This document shows positions 1-5,234 of a stretch of 10,579 nt of DNA, one piece after another. The notes beneath the pieces are model-generated. The model saw only the letters and a program-made list of their open reading frames with translations, had not been told where the DNA came from and did no database searches. Both the position numbers and the translations under genes were made by a program. The DNA is from Verrucomicrobiota bacterium (GTDB lineage Bacteria > Verrucomicrobiota > Kiritimatiellia > JAAZAB01): the NCBI GenBank assembly GCA_018896395.1, contig JAHIMN010000191.1, forward strand, positions 1 through 10,579, given 5' to 3'. How positions within the stretch are numbered: the stretch's first letter is position 1; each line of letters begins with the position of its first letter.

Positions 1-78
1 CTCCGGGTTGCAAGTTGGAAATGTTAATGTTGAGAACGACCGTTTTCAAATGGCCGTCCGCAGCCATTCAACTACGCG

Positions 79-801
79 TCAATTCTCTTGTTCACACAAC
101 TCTGTCGTCTCCTTGATGGTGCGATAGCTTTTTGCAATGGATTCACGTTGCTTCTGATCAAGGTGCAGGACTTGATCGGAGAGGCTGTCCGCAAGTAAGA
201 ATGCCGCTGCCCAAGCCCCGACTCGACATGCTTTTGCTGCTTTAGAAACAGGAATCTCGAACATTACTGGCTTATAGTGCATCAGGGGATTGCTGAGTTT
301 ATTATGAAGAATCAAGAGCCAATACATATCCTCGTCAGTGAGCACAAGGGGGTTGGTAATGCAGTAGTGGGACATGAAGAACCGTCCGTCCTGAACACGG
401 GCGAGTGCTTTCCAGAATCCAATCAGGTCCCTCTCTAATAGTGGTTTGTCGTCACGCTTCTTAGACTGGCTGGTTGAATCGTTGCCATTCTCCCACATGA
501 TACGTTGGGGACCGTGCAGTTCCCCGCCATTGAACACCACTGATTGCGCTTTTTCTTTAAGGAGTTTGGCGGGAGAAACGATCCAGCCGCCAAAGGAGTC
601 CTTCATAACAAAACACAGGTTATGAGCGAGACAGGAAATTGCAGCGGTGTACAGAGCATGATCGATTGTGAGTGGGAGCCATTTCCATTTCATCGCATCG
701 TCAGATACAGCAAAGACTGCGGCCTTCTGCAATGAATCCGTTGCGTTCTCAACACCGTCCAGAACGAGGCTTGCCGACATCCCGTCGATTTGTTCTGCCA
801 T
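79..801 (-). CDS. Hypothetical protein, 240 aa, possible degenerate HEPN-like fold
   Basis: I do not recognise this protein with confidence. It has no signal peptide and no clear membrane segment, so it is probably cytoplasmic. The start is well supported: AGGAGAG lies 7 bases upstream of the ATG. The C-terminal half contains HNKLSNPLMHYKP (about residues 165-177). This resembles the RNxFxHFxP segment of some hypothetical HEPN-like proteins, but the Arg of the canonical Rx4-6H motif is a His here, so RNase activity is doubtful. The N-terminal part (IDHALYTAAISC, then WIVSPAKLLKEK) is compatible with a helical domain. It is the last gene of a minus-strand accessory run, 75 bases after the ankyrin lipoprotein gene. 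Positions 1-78, beyond its stop codon, show no supported feature. The HEPN relationship is an inference from a short motif. Confidence 0.72.
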   Translation of the reverse strand: MAEQIDGMSASLVLDGVENATDSLQKAAVFAVSDDAMKWKWLPLTIDHALYTAAISCLAHNLCFVMKDSFGGWIVSPAKLLKEKAQSVVFNGGELHGPQRIMWENGNDSTSQSKKRDDKPLLERDLIGFWKALARVQDGRFFMSHYCITNPLVLTDEDMYWLLILHNKLSNPLMHYKPVMFEIPVSKAAKACRVGAWAAAFLLADSLSDQVLHLDQKQRESIAKSYRTIKETTELCEQEN

Positions 802-825
802 GATGATTCTCTCCTGTGCAAAGCA

Positions 826-857
826 TTAATTAACAGCAAATTTGCTATATTAATATA
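826..857. promoter_or_regulatory. Cluster of three perfect palindromes in an AT-rich spacer
   Basis: The 75-base gap between the ankyrin lipoprotein gene and the 240-aa gene holds three perfect palindromes in a row: TTAATTAA (826-833), AGCAAATTTGCT (835-846) and TATATTAATATA (846-857). They lie about 25-55 bases upstream of the 240-aa gene's start, where a promoter or operator would be expected. No convincing -35/-10 pair was found. AT-rich palindromes also occur by chance, so an operator role is a guess. Confidence 0.3.
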
Positions 858-876
858 TTGGCGGCTTTTCAGATGT

Positions 877-1440
877 CTATTCCTTTGCGCCGTGTTGCTT
901 GAGGAATTCTACCACATCCAAATGGCCCTTTTTTGCAGCCATCATCAACGGCGTCCCGCCGTAATTCCATAATTCCGTCATCTTGCTCCTTACGTTTACG
1001 TCCGCACCCTTGGCTACCAGGAATTTAACAACCTCCAGATTGCCCTCATCCGCAGCAGCCATTAGCGCTGTGCTACCGTTCACACTCGTTGCGTTTACGT
1101 CCGCACCCTTGCTCACCAGAACTTTCATAATAACAACATGACCTTTGAACGCAGCAGCCATCAGCGGCCTCCCGCCCAACTCGCTCTTAGCGTTCACGTC
1201 TGCACCCTTGGATATTAGAAAGTTGACCATATCCAGTTGGCCTTTGCCCACAGCATACATCAGCGGCGTCATGTCTTCATTGTCCCTTGCATCCACGTCC
1301 GCACCTTTTTGTAAATACCATTCTACTTTTGCAAGATCACCTTTTGTTGCGGCTTTGTGTATGGTTGGCTGGCTACACCCTGTTACAAAAACCATAAGCA
1401 GACACATAAGCATGAATGCAATTCTTGTGGTTTTCTTCAT
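877..1440 (-). CDS. Ankyrin-repeat lipoprotein
   Basis: This is an envelope lipoprotein built of ankyrin repeats, presumably a protein-binding scaffold; its partner is unknown. The N-terminus is a typical type II signal peptide: MKKTTR, a hydrophobic stretch, then the lipobox VTG-C with the acylated Cys at residue 22. After a capping segment, about five ankyrin units follow (roughly residues 27-56, 57-90, 91-123, 124-162 and 163-187), each with the TPLMxAAxxGHLxVVxFLxxxGADVN pattern. The fourth unit carries about 6 extra residues (KMTELWNYGG region) before the last one. The start has AAAGGAT upstream at good spacing. The gene lies 36 bases after the 125-aa gene on the same strand, so the two may be cotranscribed. 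Fold and lipidation are confident; function is unknown. Confidence 0.9.
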   Translation of the reverse strand: MKKTTRIAFMLMCLLMVFVTGCSQPTIHKAATKGDLAKVEWYLQKGADVDARDNEDMTPLMYAVGKGQLDMVNFLISKGADVNAKSELGGRPLMAAAFKGHVVIMKVLVSKGADVNATSVNGSTALMAAADEGNLEVVKFLVAKGADVNVRSKMTELWNYGGTPLMMAAKKGHLDVVEFLKQHGAKE

Positions 1441-1476
1441 GGGGTTATCCTTTCTCTCGTCATGATTTGCGAACGT

Positions 1477-1854
1477 CTATTCCATTGCGGCAACTTCGGC
1501 AAAACCATCCGGATCAAGTGAACGATACACGTCTTTGAATCGATCAGTCGTCAGGTAGTAAACATAGTAACCGCCGTTCTCCTTTTCTTTCCGGTCAAGA
1601 ATTTGTAAAGCTCCAGCATGATTGAGGAGACCTGCGAACCCCTGAATCTGGTCTAGTTCTGCTTTGGGACAGTGGGTATCATTCTTCCAGACCTCGCCGG
1701 AAGGAGGAACACAGGGCACATAGCACCCGGCTTGGGCTGCGGGAAGTTCGGGATCATACACGATGGTGAAGCCCTGTCTGGCGTTTGGGTCAGAGAGCAG
1801 TACGATCTGCTTAAGGAGTTGCTTTTCATGCACCGTCAGGTCTCGGGTTTCCAT
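1477..1854 (-). CDS. Hypothetical protein, 125 aa
   Basis: The protein is unrecognised. The frame stays open upstream to 1920, but the ATG at 1854 (METRDLTV...) is preferred. It has AGAGG 5 bases upstream, and the longer N-terminus would only translate a common intergenic repeat-like string (CHPERTKE). There is no signal peptide or membrane segment. The first part is helical (KQLLKQIVLLSD), the middle has three Cys residues (CYVPC and CPKAEL), and the C-terminal part (GLLNHAGALQILDRKEKENGGYYVYYLTTDRF) could form a helix plus beta-hairpin as in winged-helix domains. That last idea is speculative. It precedes the ankyrin lipoprotein gene by 36 bases on the same strand. Confidence 0.62.
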   Translation of the reverse strand: METRDLTVHEKQLLKQIVLLSDPNARQGFTIVYDPELPAAQAGCYVPCVPPSGEVWKNDTHCPKAELDQIQGFAGLLNHAGALQILDRKEKENGGYYVYYLTTDRFKDVYRSLDPDGFAEVAAME

Positions 1855-1860
1855 AGGCGC

Positions 1861-1886
1861 CTCTTTTGTTCGCTCGGGATGACAAT
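1861..1886 (-). repeat. Fragment resembling the 'CHPERSEG' intergenic repeat
   Basis: Read on the minus strand, this stretch begins TTGTCATCCCGAGCGAAC. It resembles the dispersed bacterial intergenic sequence whose chance translation gives peptides like CHPERSEGS; here it would read CHPERTKEA. It sits directly upstream of the chosen start at 1854, and the following AGAGG serves as the ribosome-binding site. The match is to a remembered consensus and only one copy is present in the window. Confidence 0.35.
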
Positions 1887-2051
1887 CTCCTTGCATGATC
1901 CGAGTCGTCTCTTTACCCACAGATTATGCGGAAGACCCATAACTATTCGTCGCACTCATTTTGAATTCACCAGCATCGGGATATTAACGCTAATCGGCAA
2001 TATTTATTCACGACAAATTCCCCAATAACATAAATAGCCCAAATTGTTCGA

Positions 2052-2396
2052 TCATTTCTTCTGCTGGAGGAGTCTGTTCACGTCCTCGATCAGGCTGTCG
2101 AGATCCTCTTCAATGACACCCCAGACAATCCTATCATCGATAGCGTCATATCCGTGAACGAGGATATTGCGAAAGGAAATGATGTCGCGGTAATTACGGA
2201 GCTGCGACAAGAGTTCGGGTTCATCGCGTTTGATCCTATTGATTGCCTCTCCCATAACCTCGAATTTTCGCTCCACCGCGCTGCGAAACAGTTCGTCAGA
2301 GGCGTACTCTTCAAAGGTTCTCCTCGCAATGAACTCCTTGATGGCGCGACCTGCCTGAAGGATGTCATGCAGGTGGGCGAGGATTTCATCCTTCAT
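2052..2396 (-). CDS. hepT: HepT-like HEPN ribonuclease toxin (DUF86)
   Basis: This is the toxin half of an MntA/HepT module. HepT proteins are small all-alpha HEPN RNases that cleave RNA when not held in check. At 114 aa it has normal family length. The catalytic signature Rx4HxY is intact: R76, H81 and Y83 in SFRNILVHGYDAID. The Tyr is the residue AMPylated by the partner nucleotidyltransferase in the studied Shewanella pair. The N-terminal helix and the segment KFEVMGEAINRI (44-55) are also typical. The start codon overlaps the end of the antitoxin gene by 11 bases, which points to translational coupling. The order antitoxin then toxin is usual. Toxicity in this host is inferred from the family. 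Confidence 0.9.
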   Translation of the reverse strand: MKDEILAHLHDILQAGRAIKEFIARRTFEEYASDELFRSAVERKFEVMGEAINRIKRDEPELLSQLRNYRDIISFRNILVHGYDAIDDRIVWGVIEEDLDSLIEDVNRLLQQKK

Positions 2397-2682
2397 AAAC
2401 AGGAATCCTCTCTGTCAGGACGCGCGCCTTAAAATAGGGATTTCGCAGGCTGTTTATGGTGAGCAGATCGACCTCGCAGCCCAAGGCGTCTTCCAGCTGA
2501 TGGAGAAGACCAAAGAAACGTTTCGCAGGCTCATGGTCCGGCTCGCTGAACTCGACGAGCAGATCCACGTCGCTGGACGATGTTGCAGACCCTCGTGCGG
2601 TTGACCCAAACGCATCGAGCCGGCGCACGTTGAATTCACGACACGCAGGCAAGGCGATTATCTTGATGTCTTCGGTCTTCAT
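2386..2682 (-). CDS. mntA: MntA-like minimal nucleotidyltransferase antitoxin
   Basis: This is the antitoxin half of the pair, a minimal nucleotidyltransferase-fold protein of 98 aa. The signature GSx10DxD is complete: G26-S27, then D38 and D40 (in GSTARGS...SSSDVDLLVEF). A third metal-binding Asp is likely D72 in CEVDLLT. Members of this family transfer AMP to a Tyr of HepT and so neutralise it. No Shine-Dalgarno sequence precedes the ATG. Instead a -10-like hexamer ends 6 bases upstream, so the transcript may be leaderless. The gene begins 92 bases after the 3' end of gatA and overlaps hepT by 11 bases. Retention of all catalytic residues suggests an active enzyme. Confidence 0.9.
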   Translation of the reverse strand: MKTEDIKIIALPACREFNVRRLDAFGSTARGSATSSSDVDLLVEFSEPDHEPAKRFFGLLHQLEDALGCEVDLLTINSLRNPYFKARVLTERIPVYEG

Positions 2683-2688
2683 GCTGAT

Positions 2689-2716
2689 ATGGTAGCATTT
2701 TCTTGGATTGCATCAA
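2689..2716 (-). promoter_or_regulatory. Candidate promoter of mntA-hepT
   Basis: On the minus strand, TTGATG (2716-2711) and TACCAT (2694-2689) are separated by 16 bases, and a TG sits one base before the -10 as in extended -10 promoters. Transcription would start at or just before the mntA ATG, giving a leaderless message. This fits the missing Shine-Dalgarno sequence. Each hexamer matches consensus at 4 of 6 positions, so support is moderate to weak. Confidence 0.35.
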
Positions 2717-2774
2717 GTCTGATCGCCCTGCCGCTCATTCTCAACTATCTGCCATCCTGCATTCGTCCTTCCGA

Positions 2775-4310
2775 TCAGGGCTGGCTTCTGACGTCTGGCA
2801 TCCGGCGTCTGTCTTCAGGCTTCCGTCGTCTGTCGTCCGGTGTCCGTCCTCCGTGGTCTGGTTTTCTAAGCCGCCAGTCGGTGGTCTGTTCATAAGCGAA
2901 GCCAACCCGTAATATGGTTTCCTCACCGAAGGCCGGCCCTACGATTTGGAGCCCCACCGGCAGGTTGGCGCTCGTGAAGCCACAGGGAACCGATAGCGCG
3001 CAAATGCCGGCCAGGTTCACCGATGCCGTAAAAATGTCGCTCAGATACATCTGGAGCGGATCGGCGGTTTTTTCGCCGAGCCGATACGCCGCCGTCGGGG
3101 CCACCGGCGTCAGCAGCGCATCGCACAATTGAAACACCTTTTCAAAATCGGCACGGATCAGGGCGCGCACTTTCTGGGCGCGGACATAATAAGCATCATA
3201 ATACCCGCTACTGAGCACGTAGGTGCCCAGGATAATGCGGCGCTTGACTTCCGTCCCAAACCCGGCCGCGCGGGTGCGCGTGTACATGGCAAAGGGATCC
3301 GTGGCGTCTTTGACCCGCAATCCATAACGCACGCCGTCGAACCGTGCCAGGTTGGCCGAGGCTTCCGCGCAGGCAATGATGTAATAGGTGGCGATGGCGT
3401 AGGGCGTCGCCGGCAGACTAACCTCTACGATGCTCGCGCCCAGGCCCTCGCAGTGACGGATGGCCTGCTGAATGCAACGCGCCACCTCCGGGTCCACGCC
3501 GTCAATAAAATACTCCTTAGGAAGGCCCAACTTCATTCCCGCCAAGTCCTTCCGCAGGTTGGCCTCGTAGTCGGGCACCGGCGCCGGGATGGACGTGGAA
3601 TCCATCGTGTCATGGCCGGCCATGACCTGAAGCAACAGGGCAGCGTCACGGATATCCTTGGTCATGGGTCCGATCTGGTCCAGCGACGAAGCGAACGCCG
3701 TGAGTCCGTAGCGCGAGACCCGGCCATAGGTCGGCTTGAGACCAACACAGCCACAAAATGACGCCGGCAGGCGCACGGAACCGCCCGTATCGGTGCCCAA
3801 CGCGGCAATGGCTTCATCGGCGGCAACGACCGCCCCGGACCCGCCGCTCGATCCGCCGGGCACGCACGCCAGGTTCCAGGGATTGCGCGTTATTTTAAAA
3901 GCCGAGTTTTCGGTTGTGGACCCCATGGCAAACTCATCCATGTTGGCACGTCCCACGAACAGGGCGCCCTCGGCGCGCAACCGGGCAATGGCCGTGGCGT
4001 CATAAGGCGAATGATACCCCTCCAGAATGCGCGAAGCACACCGGCAAGATTGGCCCTGAACATTGAGCAGGTCCTTGACCGCAATCGGTATGCCCAGGAG
4101 CTTGCCTTTGCACCCTTTTTTCCGGAGTGCGTCGGCCGCGTCGGCCTGCCGGAGCGCGTCGGCTTCATCCACCTCCAGGTAACCCTGGATCTGCGTGTCC
4201 CGCACGCGAATCGCGCCCAGAAGCGTTTCGACTAGTTCCCGGGAGGTGCCGGTTCCCTGATCGAGGCGCGCTTTTGCCGCATGCACGGTCAATTCATTCC
4301 ACGCCGGCAT
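2775..4310 (-). CDS. gatA: Asp-tRNA(Asn)/Glu-tRNA(Gln) amidotransferase subunit A
   Basis: GatA hydrolyses glutamine and supplies ammonia to the GatCAB complex, which converts misacylated Glu-tRNA(Gln) and/or Asp-tRNA(Asn) to the correct aminoacyl-tRNA in the cytoplasm. The amidase signature is intact. With the start at 4310 the Ser-cisSer-Lys triad falls at K79 (IAVKDLL), S154 (GGSSGGSGAVVAA) and S178 (GTDTGGSVRLPASFCG). I chose the ATG at 4310 over the one at 4319 because GAGGA abuts the upstream ATG with no spacing but lies 9 bases before 4310. The domain ends near EQTTDWRLRKP, where GatA proteins normally stop. Here about 28 more residues follow, read through a 7-base tandem array (RRRKPED, RRRMPDV). 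gatC lies just upstream. No gatB is present. Confidence 0.96.
   Translation of the reverse strand: MPAWNELTVHAAKARLDQGTGTSRELVETLLGAIRVRDTQIQGYLEVDEADALRQADAADALRKKGCKGKLLGIPIAVKDLLNVQGQSCRCASRILEGYHSPYDATAIARLRAEGALFVGRANMDEFAMGSTTENSAFKITRNPWNLACVPGGSSGGSGAVVAADEAIAALGTDTGGSVRLPASFCGCVGLKPTYGRVSRYGLTAFASSLDQIGPMTKDIRDAALLLQVMAGHDTMDSTSIPAPVPDYEANLRKDLAGMKLGLPKEYFIDGVDPEVARCIQQAIRHCEGLGASIVEVSLPATPYAIATYYIIACAEASANLARFDGVRYGLRVKDATDPFAMYTRTRAAGFGTEVKRRIILGTYVLSSGYYDAYYVRAQKVRALIRADFEKVFQLCDALLTPVAPTAAYRLGEKTADPLQMYLSDIFTASVNLAGICALSVPCGFTSANLPVGLQIVGPAFGEETILRVGFAYEQTTDWRLRKPDHGGRTPDDRRRKPEDRRRMPDVRSQP
2786..2862. repeat. Degenerate 7-base tandem array at the 3' end of gatA
   Basis: About eleven consecutive heptamers can be lined up without a gap on the plus strand, for example TTCTGAC, GTCTGGC, ATCCGGC, GTCTGTC, TTCAGGC, TTCCGTC, GTCTGTC, GTCCGGT, GTCCGTC, CTCCGTG and GTCTGGT (consensus NTCYGNC). 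Because 7 is not a multiple of 3, the translated product on the minus strand repeats every 7 residues. The array lies wholly inside the gatA reading frame and makes up its abnormal C-terminal tail. Confidence 0.85.
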
Positions 4311-4325
4311 ACCGTTCATTCCTCA

Positions 4326-4631
4326 TCAAATGATCTTCGGGACCAGAAATTGTTCATTGTCGTGCACGGGGGCGTTGGCCAGAACAACTTGGCGATCAAG
4401 GCCGCAGCGTTCCTCATCCTTGCGCAACACGTTGGCAATCCGCCCGGTATGGGCCATGGGCTCGATCGCGGAGACATCCACATGTTCGAGGTCTTTAACG
4501 TAGTCCACGATCTGCGTCAACTGCGCCTGAAAGGTTTGCAGTTCGGCGGCGGTCAATTGAATTCGAGCCAGGTTGGCGACATAGGCAACGTCAATTTTTT
4601 CAGCATTGCACGCTGGCGTTGAATTCGTCAT
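4326..4631 (-). CDS. gatC: Asp-tRNA(Asn)/Glu-tRNA(Gln) amidotransferase subunit C
   Basis: GatC is the small subunit that wraps around GatA and GatB and stabilises the amidotransferase complex. The protein shows the family pattern: VAYVANLARIQLTAAE near the N-terminus, LTQIVDYVKDLEHVDVSAIEPMAH in the middle, and the C-terminal end APVHDNEQFLVPKII. At 101 aa it is of usual length. The start at 4631 is preferred over an in-frame ATG at 4649, because GGAGGAG lies 9 bases upstream of 4631 and the earlier ATG abuts that ribosome-binding site. Its stop codon precedes the gatA start by 15 bases, so the two form an operon. Confidence 0.95.
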   Translation of the reverse strand: MTNSTPACNAEKIDVAYVANLARIQLTAAELQTFQAQLTQIVDYVKDLEHVDVSAIEPMAHTGRIANVLRKDEERCGLDRQVVLANAPVHDNEQFLVPKII

Positions 4632-4677
4632 GCGCTTGTCTCCTCCCATGGCCGGATATCAGGAATAATTAGATTTT

Positions 4678-4706
4678 ATTATTGCCGAATGCGCAGCATA
4701 TGTCAA
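4678..4706 (-). promoter_or_regulatory. Near-consensus sigma70-type promoter of gatCA
   Basis: On the minus strand TTGACA (4706-4701, 6 of 6) is followed after exactly 17 bases by AATAAT (4683-4678, 5 of 6). Transcription would begin near 4671, leaving a leader of about 40 bases that carries the GGAGGAG site of gatC. It is the best promoter visible in the window. Confidence 0.75.
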
Positions 4707-4819
4707 TTCACAATGCAGCCGTCCTGTCCGCACAACGTGTTTTGCTCACAAAGGCGCAAGCGATGCATTTGAATTTTACGAGCAACGCGCGCAAAATTCA
4801 GATGCTTCGTTTATTTTGC

Positions 4820-4848
4820 TTGACGCTTATCTTCAAGCTTGCCATATT
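4820..4848 (+). promoter_or_regulatory. Candidate promoter of the basic repeat-protein gene
   Basis: TTGACG (4820-4825, 5 of 6) and CATATT (4843-4848, 4 of 6) are separated by 17 bases. The expected start near 4855 is only about five bases before the ATG at 4860, so the message would be nearly leaderless. This agrees with the absence of a Shine-Dalgarno sequence there and argues against a start at 4839. It is divergent from the gatCA promoter. Confidence 0.5.
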
Positions 4849-4859
4849 GCACGCCACTT

Positions 4860-5159
4860 ATGGGACAACAATTACGACCTCGATTAAAACGGCACCGGCG
4901 GAAACGCTGGATTGAACGCAAAAAAAAGGCCGCTCATCTGGCGGCCAAGGCCAAGCCCAAGCCCAAACCGACTCCGGCGCCTACACCTGCTTCCGCGCCT
5001 GCCGGCGTACCGGCCGTACCGGCCACAGCCGGTGTGCCAGCCACAGCCGGTGTGCCAGCCACAACCGGTATGCCGGCCACAACCGGTGTGCCGGCCACAG
5101 CCGGTATGCCGGCCACAACCGGTGTGCCGGCCACAGCCGGTGTGCCGGCCAAAGCCTGA
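4860..5159 (+). CDS. Small basic protein with PATAGV-type repeats, 99 aa
   Basis: I do not recognise a named family. The protein has three parts: a strongly basic head (residues 1-27; GQQLRPRLKRHRRKRW then IERKKKAA), a Lys/Pro/Ala linker (AKAKPKPKPTPAPTPAS), and seven hexapeptide units of the type TAGVPA or TTGMPA ending in KA. The head has the charge and spacing expected of a nucleic-acid or ribosome-binding peptide. No signal peptide is present. The ATG at 4860 was chosen because a candidate promoter would place the transcript start just before it and would exclude the ATG at 4839. A hairpin follows two bases after the stop, and a CsgG-like lipoprotein gene begins 75 bases downstream. The other plus-strand frames are also open across the array, so frame choice rests on the basic head and the promoter position. 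Confidence 0.55.
   Translation: MGQQLRPRLKRHRRKRWIERKKKAAHLAAKAKPKPKPTPAPTPASAPAGVPAVPATAGVPATAGVPATTGMPATTGVPATAGMPATTGVPATAGVPAKA
5025..5150 (+). repeat. 18-base tandem array, seven units, in frame
   Basis: Seven direct 18-base units (type ACAGCCGGTGTGCCGGCC) encode T-[A/T]-G-[V/M]-P-A. The first two units have CCA for Pro and the others CCG. The remaining variation is confined to two positions, GCC/ACC (Ala/Thr) and GTG/ATG (Val/Met), both non-synonymous. Units 4-5 and 6-7 resemble each other as 36-base pairs, suggesting a secondary duplication. A partial, shorter copy (GGCGTACCGGCCGTACC) precedes the array. Confidence 0.92.
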
Positions 5160-5160
5160 A

Positions 5161-5200
5161 CCCGCCAATCGGCGGGCCGCCGATTGGCGGGCCGCCGATT
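5161..5200 (+). repeat. Perfect 13-bp stem-loop overlapping a 15-base direct repeat
   Basis: CCCGCCAATCGGC (5161-5173) pairs perfectly with 5179-5191 around the loop GGGCC. Overlapping it, the 15-mer GGCGGGCCGCCGATT occurs twice in tandem (5171-5185 and 5186-5200). The hairpin begins two bases after the stop codon of the repeat-protein gene. It has no T-tract, so it is not a classical intrinsic terminator. It could stabilise the upstream message or weaken transcription into the CsgG-like gene. Confidence 0.6.
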
Positions 5201-5234
5201 GGAGGGCAGTATCAGCCGGAGGACCGCTTACGGA

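Noticed and set aside
1..78. Partial gene at the left edge
   Set aside because: The short open frames give unconvincing peptides and stop within or just past gene 79-801. No motif supports them.
3129..3761. 210-codon plus-strand frame antisense to gatA
   Set aside because: Shadow of gatA, which carries the complete amidase signature.
4682..4915. Plus-strand reading frame of 77 codons beginning at 4682
   Set aside because: Its start overlaps the -10 of the gatCA promoter, no ribosome-binding site precedes it, and it covers both candidate promoters. It is most likely spacer.
5003..5200. CRISPR array
   Set aside because: The repeats are contiguous 18-base coding units with no unique spacers, and no cas genes are nearby.
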